From the IMG/VR virus record IMGVR_UViG_3300008448_000153, positions 1 to 47,521 of that record: a stretch of DNA of 47,521 bases. One strand, written 5' to 3'. A model generated the notes under the pieces. It was not told the DNA's origin and ran no database searches. It saw nothing but the letters and a program-made list of their open reading frames with translations. Below, one piece after another: positions 1-7,136 of the stretch. Position 1 is the stretch's first letter; the number at the start of each line of letters is the position of its first letter. A program made the translations under genes and the position numbers. This stretch comes from a virus.

Positions 1-161
1 CCAATAGAAATTCGTGTATATAATTAATATAAAATAAATAAAAGTTTTAGATTATAGCTCTATAATCCAATGCTTAGCTGTTTGTAGAAAAATATTTTAA
101 ATTTTTATAGTTTAAATTCGTATATTTTTAGTGTAGAGATTTAATCAAAAAACCAACATTT
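1..161 (+). promoter_or_regulatory. AT-rich leader upstream of the scaffold-like gene
   Basis: No open frame is supported here. The stretch is strongly AT-rich and holds a perfect palindrome at 50-67 (GATTATAG, two central bases, CTATAATC), which could fold as a small hairpin and end an upstream transcript. An AATTCGT element occurs near both ends (about 9-15 and 116-122). Bases 149-158 carry AAAACCAACA three bases before the ATG, a motif shared by several other starts in this window. Promoter activity is inferred, because no -35/-10 pair is clear. Confidence 0.45.
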
Positions 162-1436
162 ATGGCTGATAATCAAAGTAATGTACAGACTTCTGTACAA
201 CAAGTAGATTTAGATATTGATAGTTTGTTTGCTGGAGCTCCTGGGGCAGAGAGTTTAATTGTTCCCACCCAAGCAGAGGCTGACACAAAACCTACTATTT
301 TTTCTAAAAAAACTACTGATCTAGAGTTTTTAGATAAGGAAGATTCTGAAGACTCTTCTGCACAAAAAGCAACCCCTGCTTTTAAAGAACCAGAAGAGGT
401 TAAAAAAGAATTAGAGGATATTTTAGATTCTGATGTTTCTACAGAGGAATCATCAGAAGAAGAAACTAAATCTAAGGGTGGTAGACCTAAAACAGAAAAG
501 TCTGGTCTTGTAGAGTTTCTAAAGAAACGTATTGAGACTAATGAAATGTTTGCTTTTGATGACTATGATGAAAGCAAAGAATCATTAGATGATTATCTAG
601 GCAGACTTGGTGAAAAAGATGTAGAAGAACTTTGGCAAGCTAACATTAATAATATTAAAGAAGAAGTTGCTTCTCAAACTCCTCAAGAGTTTTTTCAAAG
701 TCTTCCCCAAGAACTTCAATATGCTGCTAAGTATGTAGCAGATGGAGGACAGGATCTTAAAGGACTTTTTCAAGTTTTAGCTCAGGTAGAACAAGTTAAA
801 GAATTAAGTCCTGCTGATGAGAATGATCAAGAAGCTATTGTTCGTTCTTATTTACAGGCAACTAACTTTGGTGATTCTGATGAAATTGAAGAAGAAATTG
901 CTAGTTGGAAAGACATTGGATCTTTAGAAAAGAAAGCTAAGCAGTTTAAACCTAAGTTGGATCAGATGCAAGAGCAGATTGTTCAATCTCAACTTGCTGA
1001 ACAAGAACAACGTAGACAACAACAAGAGGCTGCTGCTGAAGCTTATATGCAAAATGTATTTGAGGCTCTTAGACCTGCAGAGATTAACGGTATTAAGTTG
1101 GATAAGAGAACTCAAGCTCAATTATATAGTGGATTAGTTCAACCTCAATATCCTTCTATTAGTGGTAAACCTACAAACTTGTTAGGACATCTTTTAGAAA
1201 AATACCAGTATGTTGAACCTAATTACGGATTAATTGCTGAAGCTCTTTGGTTGTTATCTAATCCTGATGATTATCGTCAGTCTCTTATGAAACAGGGTAA
1301 GAATCAACAAGTTGAAAAAACAGTGAGACAATTAAAAACTGAACAGTCTCGTAAAAATATTTCTACGTATTCAGAAGAAGAAGAGACAAGCAGACCTAGA
1401 AAAATTGCTCGTCCTCAAAACATATTTAAAAGATAA
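162..1436 (+). CDS. scaffold-like acidic coiled-coil protein
   Basis: This 424-aa protein is very rich in Glu, Asp, Gln and Lys. The first ~120 residues look disordered, with acidic patches and a GGRPKTEKSG stretch. The middle (about 250-300) is a Gln/Glu-rich predicted coiled coil, and the tail is basic. It lies 35 bases upstream of the major capsid gene, the usual place for the scaffold or head-core protein that organises capsid assembly and is then lost or cleaved. The start is the first ATG after the AAAACCAACA motif. I see no protease signature. The scaffold role is inferred from position and composition; an internal head protein is the alternative. Confidence 0.6.
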   Translation: MADNQSNVQTSVQQVDLDIDSLFAGAPGAESLIVPTQAEADTKPTIFSKKTTDLEFLDKEDSEDSSAQKATPAFKEPEEVKKELEDILDSDVSTEESSEEETKSKGGRPKTEKSGLVEFLKKRIETNEMFAFDDYDESKESLDDYLGRLGEKDVEELWQANINNIKEEVASQTPQEFFQSLPQELQYAAKYVADGGQDLKGLFQVLAQVEQVKELSPADENDQEAIVRSYLQATNFGDSDEIEEEIASWKDIGSLEKKAKQFKPKLDQMQEQIVQSQLAEQEQRRQQQEAAAEAYMQNVFEALRPAEINGIKLDKRTQAQLYSGLVQPQYPSISGKPTNLLGHLLEKYQYVEPNYGLIAEALWLLSNPDDYRQSLMKQGKNQQVEKTVRQLKTEQSRKNISTYSEEEETSRPRKIARPQNIFKR

Positions 1437-1445
1437 TTTAATTAC

Positions 1446-1467
1446 TTAACCCTTTAAATTTTAAAAG
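1446..1467 (+). promoter_or_regulatory. capsid-gene leader element, near-identical to that at 7113-7134
   Basis: This 22-base leader begins TTAACCC and runs through an AAATTT core to AAAAG, four bases before the capsid ATG. It matches the leader of the 7137 gene at 20 of 22 positions. It probably acts in translation initiation or as a promoter end for the most highly expressed virion genes. Confidence 0.55.
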
Positions 1468-1471
1468 CCCT

Positions 1472-3091
1472 ATGGCAACTCCAGTTTTAAACAATGGTAT
1501 ATTCCTACGTGACAACCAGTATCAGACTAGTTCTCATGTGGATTCTTACCACCTCTCTAACCTCCTAAAGTCTGCTGAACCCACTGACCTGGGTCCTGTA
1601 GATCTTTGGGCTATGGCACAGAAGGTAGAAATGCCTCTGTACCAAATGTCTAGTTTTGGTGGAAAGAACGTGATTATGGTTGATAATGCACGTGGTGAAT
1701 ATAAATGGCAGATTCCTGTAGCTCAGGATCTCCCCTACATCGTTGAAGATATTGAACCAGGTAACGAAGCAAAAGGCGTTGATGGTCAAACCTTCAAAAT
1801 TAAATTAAACAAGCGTACTTTTGGTCATGGTGATATTATCACTTATGACAAGTACAATGGTGTTGAAATGTACATCACTCAAGATGACGTAGTTCCTGTT
1901 GGTGATGGTTTCGTTTACACTGTTCAGCTTGTAAACAATGACAATAATAAGTTCTTGGATAACAAGTACTTAACTATTGGTACAAAGGTATTCCGTAAAG
2001 GTTCTGCCCGTGGTGAGTATGGAGAGCGTTTCTCTGACCTGGGTAATGTATCTGCAGGTTTCCGTGAGTTCTACAACTACGTAGGTGGTGCAGAAGCTCA
2101 CGTACACTATTCTATCTCTTCTCGTGCTGACCTGATGATGAAAGGTGGTATGAAAGCTGATGGAACTGTTCCTGTAATTGAACTGTGGAGAAACTTTGAC
2201 AAATCTCTGGACCCTTCAATCACCAACTTGGAAACAATGGCTGAGAAGATGGGTAAGGACTATGTAAAGAAAGCTTACCAGTCTGGTCAACTTTCTCGTT
2301 CTTTCTTAACTACTTTGGAAGCAGCTCACCTGACCAAAATTGCTAATGATATTGAAACCTACCTCATGTGGGGACAGGGTGGACGTATTAGACAAGACGG
2401 TCCAGATGATATTCGTCTGTCTGTAGGTTTGTGGAAGCAGCTTGACAACTCTTACAAGCGTATCTACAACCGTGGTAGCTTTACTTTGGATCTGTTCAAA
2501 TCTGAGATCTTCAACTTCTTCAATGGTCGTGTGGAGTTCAAAGGACCTGATCCTCAGCGTGCTTTGGTTGTTCAAACCGGTTTGGGTGGTATGAAGCTGG
2601 TTAACGAAGCTATCAAGCGTGAAGCTGTTAACTCTGGTTTGGTTCTGAATGCTCATGAACTTGGAGCAGTAACTGGTAAAGGTATGGACCTGAACTTTGG
2701 GTTTGCTTACACCAGCTACATCATCCCGTTCTTGGCTAACGTTAAGTTTGTACTGAATCCTGCATTTGATAACGTACACACTAACGATATTGAGAACCCA
2801 ATTATTGATGGTTTCCCTCTGTCTTCTTACAACTTCATTATCTTTGATATCACTGATAACACTAACGACAATATCTTCTTGCTGAAACTCAGCTGGGATA
2901 ATCAACTGAAGTGGTTCTATCAGAATGGTACTATGGACTACATGGGTCGTACTCAAGGCTTCCAGTCTTCTGGACAATTCAACGGTTATCGTGTGTTCAT
3001 GACTCAAACAATGCCTGCTATCTGGGTTAAAGACCCAACCAAGGTGTTGAAGATTGTTATGAGAAACCCGATCACTGGTGGTTCATTCTAA
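1472..3091 (+). CDS. major capsid protein
   Basis: This 539-aa protein is the probable major capsid protein (HK97-like fold expected for tailed phages). Support is its position right after a scaffold-like gene, its size, and its codon choice, which is distinct from most neighbours: frequent CTG, CGT, AAC, TAC and ACC codons inside an AT-rich genome, as expected for the most abundant virion protein. The sequence is globular, mixed alpha/beta, without Thr runs or coiled coils. It is followed by a strong UUCG hairpin at 3103-3129, consistent with its own transcript end. I identify it from context and general resemblance to capsid proteins of large Bacteroidota phages, not from a diagnostic motif. 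Confidence 0.75.
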   Translation: MATPVLNNGIFLRDNQYQTSSHVDSYHLSNLLKSAEPTDLGPVDLWAMAQKVEMPLYQMSSFGGKNVIMVDNARGEYKWQIPVAQDLPYIVEDIEPGNEAKGVDGQTFKIKLNKRTFGHGDIITYDKYNGVEMYITQDDVVPVGDGFVYTVQLVNNDNNKFLDNKYLTIGTKVFRKGSARGEYGERFSDLGNVSAGFREFYNYVGGAEAHVHYSISSRADLMMKGGMKADGTVPVIELWRNFDKSLDPSITNLETMAEKMGKDYVKKAYQSGQLSRSFLTTLEAAHLTKIANDIETYLMWGQGGRIRQDGPDDIRLSVGLWKQLDNSYKRIYNRGSFTLDLFKSEIFNFFNGRVEFKGPDPQRALVVQTGLGGMKLVNEAIKREAVNSGLVLNAHELGAVTGKGMDLNFGFAYTSYIIPFLANVKFVLNPAFDNVHTNDIENPIIDGFPLSSYNFIIFDITDNTNDNIFLLKLSWDNQLKWFYQNGTMDYMGRTQGFQSSGQFNGYRVFMTQTMPAIWVKDPTKVLKIVMRNPITGGSF

Positions 3092-3102
3092 TTAATATAA
3101 AA

Positions 3103-3129
3103 CCTGGGTGGCTCTTCGGAGCCCCCAGG
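3103..3129 (+). terminator. strong GC-rich hairpin after the capsid gene
   Basis: CCTGGG pairs with CCCAGG and GGCTC pairs with GAGCC, closing a TTCG tetraloop, with one bulged T. This gives 11 base pairs in an otherwise AT-rich region 12 bases after the capsid stop. No clean U-run follows (ACTTATATATTT), so it may be a weak terminator or an mRNA-stabilising or processing hairpin that sets capsid mRNA abundance. Confidence 0.7.
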
Positions 3130-3170
3130 ACTTATATATTTATTAACTAAAACCAATAAAAAACAAAAAA

Positions 3171-3338
3171 ATGGCTGGAAATCCTAAAACTCCCAAATCT
3201 GTAGCTCCTAAGGGTGCACAAATGAAACCTGGTTCTAAAGGTGTAATGGTTGGTAAAAACTCCAAAGCAGCTCTTGGTAAATCAGGTGGTAAGTATGCTA
3301 CCCAATCTACTGCAGTAATTGGTAAGAGTAAAAAATAA
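3171..3338 (+). CDS. small basic Gly/Lys/Ser-rich protein
   Basis: This 55-aa ORF starts at an ATG preceded by AAAACCAATA (3149-3158) and an A-rich stretch. It is rich in Lys, Gly, Ser and Ala, with no acidic residues, and looks disordered. It sits between the capsid gene and a structured intergenic RNA region. A second small Lys/Gly-rich protein of similar style lies at 5199. It could be a DNA-binding or capsid-lining protein, but no family is recognised. Confidence 0.6.
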   Translation: MAGNPKTPKSVAPKGAQMKPGSKGVMVGKNSKAALGKSGGKYATQSTAVIGKSKK

Positions 3339-3347
3339 TCCCTTCTT

Positions 3348-3405
3348 AACCTGTTGTATGCACACCGTGCTGATCACACGAAGAGTTTGCAACTCTTATC
3401 AGGTT
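3348..3405 (+). ncRNA. possible three-way-junction RNA element
   Basis: The gap between 3338 and 3419 can fold into a three-way junction. AACCTG (3348-3353) pairs with CAGGTT (3400-3405). Inside are two hairpins: GCAC-ACC-GTGC (3360-3370) and AAGAGTT-TGC-AACTCTT (3381-3397). Its 3' end is 14 bases before the ATG at 3419, so a role in translation control or mRNA processing is possible. It is not a tRNA: no D or T arm can be drawn. Function is unknown. Confidence 0.35.
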
Positions 3406-3418
3406 CTATAGTGTAACA

Positions 3419-3871
3419 ATGATTAGTTTAAAGAAACTTATACAACTTCCCGGGTCTCCTGACATTGGACTTAAACAACAATGGAAGGATGCTGAAGCAG
3501 CACCTGCTAGGTTTGCTCATGTAAATAGACTGTCTAGAGATATCTATGATATTCTAACATATCATGTAGACATGGAAGGTGGAACTACTGTAACTGTTAA
3601 AATAGATTCTAAGAAAGGAATTTTAGATATTGAAAATGCAGATGCTGGAGAAACTAGTTTATTTATTTATTTAGACAATTCTGAAATTACTTTAGATAGA
3701 ACAAAGTTTTACACTCAGTTCTCTGTGTATACTACGAACCCTGCAGTTACTCCAATTGTAATTGGAAGGGGATTTGCTCCAACATCACTTTTAATTGAAA
3801 TTAAAAATCTTGATGTTGCTGCTGACTGGACTAATTTATATGTTTATTATGAACTTGTAAAAATTGATTAA
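3419..3871 (+). CDS. small virion protein, probably head-associated
   Basis: This 150-aa protein has a helical first third (LKKLIQLPGSP, then a helix around 25-50) followed by alternating hydrophobic/polar stretches typical of a beta sandwich. Position after the capsid gene suggests a head decoration or head-completion protein. Its stop overlaps the region just before the next start at 3873, so the pair is probably translated together. No family signature is recognised. Confidence 0.55.
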   Translation: MISLKKLIQLPGSPDIGLKQQWKDAEAAPARFAHVNRLSRDIYDILTYHVDMEGGTTVTVKIDSKKGILDIENADAGETSLFIYLDNSEITLDRTKFYTQFSVYTTNPAVTPIVIGRGFAPTSLLIEIKNLDVAADWTNLYVYYELVKID

Positions 3872-3872
3872 T

Positions 3873-4103
3873 ATGGCAATTGAAATCTTCACAAGACTAG
3901 GTAGACTTGTTAGAGTTAAAAACACTAACAAAAAGGGTTATAGTGGTGAACGTGAAGATTTTATTGCAGTGTGGGTGAAGGGTAAAAATGGAGCTAAGTG
4001 TCTTCTTTTTACAGATGGGGAGATTGAAAGAGCAGAAGCTAGAGCTGCTAAAAATCCAGAAGATCTTACAAAGAGAAGCTGGATTTCTGAGATTTTAGAT
4101 TAA
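3873..4103 (+). CDS. small hypothetical protein
   Basis: This 76-aa protein starts at the ATG one base after the preceding stop. The in-frame TTG at 3864 lies inside the upstream gene and is unlikely to be used. The protein is basic in its first half and has an Arg/Glu/Ala-rich helix near residues 50-65. Tight spacing ties it to the head-protein operon. No family is recognised. A hairpin at 4106-4130 follows directly. Confidence 0.6.
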   Translation: MAIEIFTRLGRLVRVKNTNKKGYSGEREDFIAVWVKGKNGAKCLLFTDGEIERAEARAAKNPEDLTKRSWISEILD

Positions 4104-4105
4104 TC

Positions 4106-4130
4106 AGTTGTCAAGGTATTCTTGACAGCT
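4106..4130 (+). terminator. 10-bp hairpin after the 3873 gene
   Basis: AGTTGTCAAG and CTTGACAGCT form a 10-bp stem (one G-T pair) around a GTATT loop, two bases after the stop codon. The trailer is TATTATATAA rather than a pure T-run, so termination is probably partial and the hairpin may instead be a processing site. Confidence 0.5.
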
Positions 4131-4155
4131 TATTATATAAACAAAAAAACCAAAT

Positions 4156-5172
4156 ATGTCTAATGTAGTAATGGTGGAGAAGTATCCACAAAACAAAAAA
4201 TCTAGTATTGCAATTCGTCCTTTTTTTGATCCTATTGTAGATAATATGGGATTACAGAAATACGGATTAAGTCTTTTTGATGGTGCATTTCATGAAGAGA
4301 CAATTGCATGTTTAGAAATTAACGGTATTAAAAGATACCTTACAGGATTAAATGAGTTTGCTCCAGATGTCAAACTTCTTCCTTTAGAAGAACAAGAGGC
4401 TAAGATTAAGCAGATTCGTGCAGTGGTTGCTCAGTTAGAAAAAGAACTTGCAGCTAATGTAATTGATCCTACCGATGAACAGTTTTGGAATAAGGTAAAA
4501 CTTCTTAAACCTGACAATACTGAGTTTTGGGATAGAATTAAGATTAGATGTAGTAATGACCCTGTACATTTAGATCCTGAGAAAGATCCATATGATTTGA
4601 TTAGACTCTATGCAATTGAAGCTGGAGGATTTTCAATTGTAGCTAAATCTTTGGAACAGGCTCGTAAGATGCCTACTCCTCCTAAGTTTTATTTAGATAG
4701 AGTTGAAGATAGTGCCTCTTTGAATACAGAAGTTAAGAAGCTTAGAAACAAAGCTTTGGCTGAACTTCAAAAGCTCTTTGATAAAAATACCAATAAGCTC
4801 TTCTATATTGCTAAAGTACTTGATCCTAACAGTGCACAATATAAAAGATCTACTCCTACAGATATTATCTATGATAACATGGATAAGTATATCAACGGAG
4901 ATTTGATGGAGAAGAACAAAAGAAATACAGCTAAAAACTTTTTGGATACAGCTACTTTAGACATGGAAACTTTAAAAATCCGTGCAATTGCTAAAGAAGC
5001 ACACTTCTACAAGTTTATTGCTGCAAAAGCTGACGGGTTTATTTATCATATGAGAACAACTACTATGATGGGCAGAAACATCAGTGACGTTGTAGAATAT
5101 CTTAAAAATCCTTTGAATGAGGAAGTTTTAATAGATCTTACAAAAAATGTAGAGGTGTATTGGAATCAATAA
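4156..5172 (+). CDS. structural protein of unknown role
   Basis: This 338-aa protein begins at an ATG directly after AAAACCAAAT (4146-4155). It is mostly helical: a Glu/Lys-rich helix at about 75-100 and long charged helices in the C-terminal half, with a beta-rich N-terminal region. It contains no enzyme motif I can see. Its place between capsid and neck genes suggests a head-completion, portal-adjacent or tail-core protein. I do not recognise the family. Confidence 0.55.
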   Translation: MSNVVMVEKYPQNKKSSIAIRPFFDPIVDNMGLQKYGLSLFDGAFHEETIACLEINGIKRYLTGLNEFAPDVKLLPLEEQEAKIKQIRAVVAQLEKELAANVIDPTDEQFWNKVKLLKPDNTEFWDRIKIRCSNDPVHLDPEKDPYDLIRLYAIEAGGFSIVAKSLEQARKMPTPPKFYLDRVEDSASLNTEVKKLRNKALAELQKLFDKNTNKLFYIAKVLDPNSAQYKRSTPTDIIYDNMDKYINGDLMEKNKRNTAKNFLDTATLDMETLKIRAIAKEAHFYKFIAAKADGFIYHMRTTTMMGRNISDVVEYLKNPLNEEVLIDLTKNVEVYWNQ

Positions 5173-5198
5173 TTGTTAAACCTTCTAAATAATATATT

Positions 5199-5369
5199 GT
5201 GAAAAAAGGTGGAAAAAGAGCTTCAAGTACTAAGCAACCTGCAACAGGATCTGGTAATAAGGGTATTGTTGCATATATGGCAGGTAAAAAAGATGCTAAG
5301 GCTGCATTTGTAAAACTTGGTAATAACAAACCTGCAATCGGAACTAAGTACGGAAAAGGTAAAAAGTAA
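5199..5369 (+). CDS. small Lys/Gly-rich protein with GTG start
   Basis: This 56-aa ORF opens with GTG 26 bases after the previous stop and ends six bases before the next ATG. It is highly basic, with KKGGK at the N-terminus, a conserved-looking VAYMAGKKDAKAAF core, and a KYGKGKK tail. It forms a tight trio with the 53-aa and 84-aa basic proteins that follow. The role is probably structural or DNA-binding inside the virion. The non-ATG start and small size limit certainty. Confidence 0.55.
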   Translation: MKKGGKRASSTKQPATGSGNKGIVAYMAGKKDAKAAFVKLGNNKPAIGTKYGKGKK

Positions 5370-5374
5370 AAACC

Positions 5375-5536
5375 ATGGCAGGTAAGAAATGGATTCAGAA
5401 AGCTACAGCTTCAATTAAACGTAGAGGTACAGAAGGAGTTTGTACTGGATCTAAGTTTGGATCTAAATCATGTCCTCCTGGTTCTAAAAGATATAACCTT
5501 GCTAAGACTTTTAAGTCTATGGCTAAAAAGAAGTAA
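5375..5536 (+). CDS. conserved small basic phage protein (RGT-GVCTG / CPPGSKRYNLAKTFK type)
   Basis: This 53-aa protein contains an RRGTEGVCTGSKFG block (17-30) and a CPPGSKRYNLAKTFK block (33-47). I recognise this combination as a short conserved protein found widely in large phages, but its function is not known. The charge is strongly positive with two cysteines. It begins at ATG after AAAAACC, six bases after the preceding stop, and is followed by another conserved basic protein one base later. Nucleic-acid binding is plausible but unproven. Confidence 0.7.
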   Translation: MAGKKWIQKATASIKRRGTEGVCTGSKFGSKSCPPGSKRYNLAKTFKSMAKKK

Positions 5537-5537
5537 T

Positions 5538-5792
5538 ATGGCAAAGAGTCCAGCTTGGCAAAGGAAGGAAGGAAAATCACCCAGTGGTGGTTTAAATGCT
5601 AAAGGTAGAGCTTCTTATAATAGAGCTAACCCAGGCAAACCTGGATTAAAAGCTCCTCAGCCTGAAGGTGGTCCTAGAAAAAAATCTTTCTGTGCTAGAA
5701 TGGAAGGTATGAAAAAGAAGTTGACAAGTGCTAAAACTGCTAGAGATCCAAATAGTAGAATTAATAAGTCTCTTCGTAAATGGAAGTGTTAA
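5538..5792 (+). CDS. DUF6321-like small basic phage protein
   Basis: This 84-aa protein matches the conserved phage pattern W-R-EGK-PSGGLN (6-19), SYNRA, KSFCARMEGMKKKL (47-60) and DP-SRINKSLRKWKC at the end, which I associate with DUF6321. The correct start is the ATG at 5538, one base after the previous stop. An upstream in-frame ATG at 5457 lies within the 53-aa gene and would add a non-conserved segment. The next gene begins immediately after its stop. The protein is highly basic; function unknown. It is found in virion-gene clusters of large phages. Confidence 0.75.
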   Translation: MAKSPAWQRKEGKSPSGGLNAKGRASYNRANPGKPGLKAPQPEGGPRKKSFCARMEGMKKKLTSAKTARDPNSRINKSLRKWKC

Positions 5793-6491
5793 ATGACTAA
5801 TGCTGCTTTACAAATAAAAGTTAAGCAGAGGCTTAATAAATTAGCCTCTTTGGATTATGACAACATTCAATGTTGGCAGATCCAAGAAGCTTTTAATAAA
5901 GCTCAGTATGAGTGGACCAGAAGACAGGTTCGTGGAGTAAACATTAAGAAAGAAGGTGCTGAACAGTCTACAGTGCTTACAGATGATCTTCAAAGATTAA
6001 TGACTCATGTTGGTTTGACTATGACTCCTGGAGATATTTTTGACTCTTCTGCACTTCCTTCTAATTACTTATATTATGTAAGAACAGATGTTTTTGCTAA
6101 AAGTAAGTGTTGTCCTGAAAGAAGAATGACAGTATACGAAGTTGAAGAGTCAAACATTAGTGTTATTTTAAATACTGATGACAAAAAGCCAAGTTTTGAA
6201 TGGGCTGAAACAGTATCTACACTAATGAACAACACTCTTAAGGTGTATACAAATGGTGAGTTTAACATTACCCAGTGTCATCTTATTTACTTTAGAAAAC
6301 CAAGAGAGGTACAGTTTAATGGTTGTGTAGATGTTAGCACTGGTGTAACATTTACTGCTGATCAAACATGTGAGTTTAATGATGATGTTGCAGAAATACT
6401 TGTGGATCAAGCAGTTGCAATTTTAGCAGGTGATATAGCTGACACTTTACAATATCAGAGAGAACAACAAGCAGTACAATCAAATAGTTAA
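5793..6491 (+). CDS. neck/ring-type virion protein
   Basis: This 232-aa protein begins directly after the preceding stop (TAA-ATG). The N-terminal helices include DYDNIQCWQIQEAFNKAQ (21-38) and an EWTRRQVRG segment, a pattern I recognise from conserved structural proteins of crAss-like and related Bacteroidota phages. A cysteine-bearing beta domain occupies the middle (CCPERR near 106) and a helical acidic tail ends it. A role in the neck, as an adaptor between portal and tail, is inferred from family resemblance and position. No catalytic motif is seen. Confidence 0.6.
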   Translation: MTNAALQIKVKQRLNKLASLDYDNIQCWQIQEAFNKAQYEWTRRQVRGVNIKKEGAEQSTVLTDDLQRLMTHVGLTMTPGDIFDSSALPSNYLYYVRTDVFAKSKCCPERRMTVYEVEESNISVILNTDDKKPSFEWAETVSTLMNNTLKVYTNGEFNITQCHLIYFRKPREVQFNGCVDVSTGVTFTADQTCEFNDDVAEILVDQAVAILAGDIADTLQYQREQQAVQSNS

Positions 6492-6493
6492 AA

Positions 6494-7093
6494 ATGGAAA
6501 TCAAAAAAATATCAAGACCTAGTGTTTTAAGTAGTAAAGGACCAGTTAGTACTGAACCTATTAAAACGGGAATTAAAACAGCGTCTACTAAAGGTAAAAA
6601 TCCTTTAATTGATGAATCTTGTATTAGTTTCTTAAACTATCGTGCTCAACAAGAAGATCAATCTTCCCGTATTTATCTATCAATGTCTCTTTGGTTAGAT
6701 AACAATGGGTATGTAAATGCTTCTAAACTTTGGAAGAAATACTCTGATGAAGAAAGAGGACATGCTGATATTGCTCGTACCTATTTATTAAACATGGGTG
6801 TTCAACCTGCAACAGCTTCTTTAGAACAACCTGAAGAAGAGTATGATGGGCTCCCTGAAATTATTAAATTATCTTATCAGCATGAAATTGATATTACTAA
6901 TCAATGTTCTGATTTAGCCACTCATGCTTTAAAAGATGGTTCTCATATGCTGTATGAACTTGCTCTCCATTACTTAAAAGAACAAAATGAAGAGCATGGT
7001 AAAATGCAAAACTGGGTAGATCAGTTAAAAGCATTTGGAGAAGATAAGATTGCTATGAGACTTTTGGATCACGAAATCAAAGACTATTTATAA
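6494..7093 (+). CDS. ferritin-like diiron protein
   Basis: This 199-aa protein has a ~40-residue basic/Ser-rich N-terminal extension followed by a four-helix ferritin-like domain (about 41-180). Helix A carries E54 and Y61, spaced as in bacterial ferritins. Helix B has the SDEERGHA motif with E87 and H90. Helix C contains H130-E131, and helix D has EQNEEH (163-168). Together these could supply all ferroxidase-centre ligands. Ferritins oxidise and store iron. The gene sits two bases after a neck-type gene and 43 bases before an abundant structural gene, so it is likely a virion component or expressed with virions. The extension could be a docking tail. Confidence 0.8.
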   Translation: MEIKKISRPSVLSSKGPVSTEPIKTGIKTASTKGKNPLIDESCISFLNYRAQQEDQSSRIYLSMSLWLDNNGYVNASKLWKKYSDEERGHADIARTYLLNMGVQPATASLEQPEEEYDGLPEIIKLSYQHEIDITNQCSDLATHALKDGSHMLYELALHYLKEQNEEHGKMQNWVDQLKAFGEDKIAMRLLDHEIKDYL

Positions 7094-7112
7094 AAATATT
7101 TTTCTTTATTTT

Positions 7113-7134
7113 TTAACCCCTTAAATTTAAAAAG
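7113..7134 (+). promoter_or_regulatory. leader element shared with the capsid gene
   Basis: This 22-base element (TTAACCCC, then TTAAATTTAAAAAG) ends two bases before the ATG at 7137. It matches 1446-1467 before the capsid gene at 20 of 22 positions. The two genes it precedes share codon usage unlike that of their neighbours. Confidence 0.55.
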
Positions 7135-7136
7135 TC

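Noticed and set aside
2306-3007. 233-codon open frame on the minus strand
   Set aside because: It lies wholly inside the capsid gene, and its product is low in features and explained by the codon bias of that gene.
3341-3412. Possible tRNA-Ala(TGC): AAGAG, TTTGCAA loop, CTCTT resembles an anticodon arm
   Set aside because: No D arm, no T arm with a TTCRA loop and no consistent 7-bp acceptor can be drawn around it.
5457-5537. Upstream in-frame ATG extending the DUF6321-like protein by 27 residues
   Set aside because: It lies inside the 53-aa gene in another frame, and the extension is not part of the conserved pattern; ATG at 5538 fits the one-base gap.
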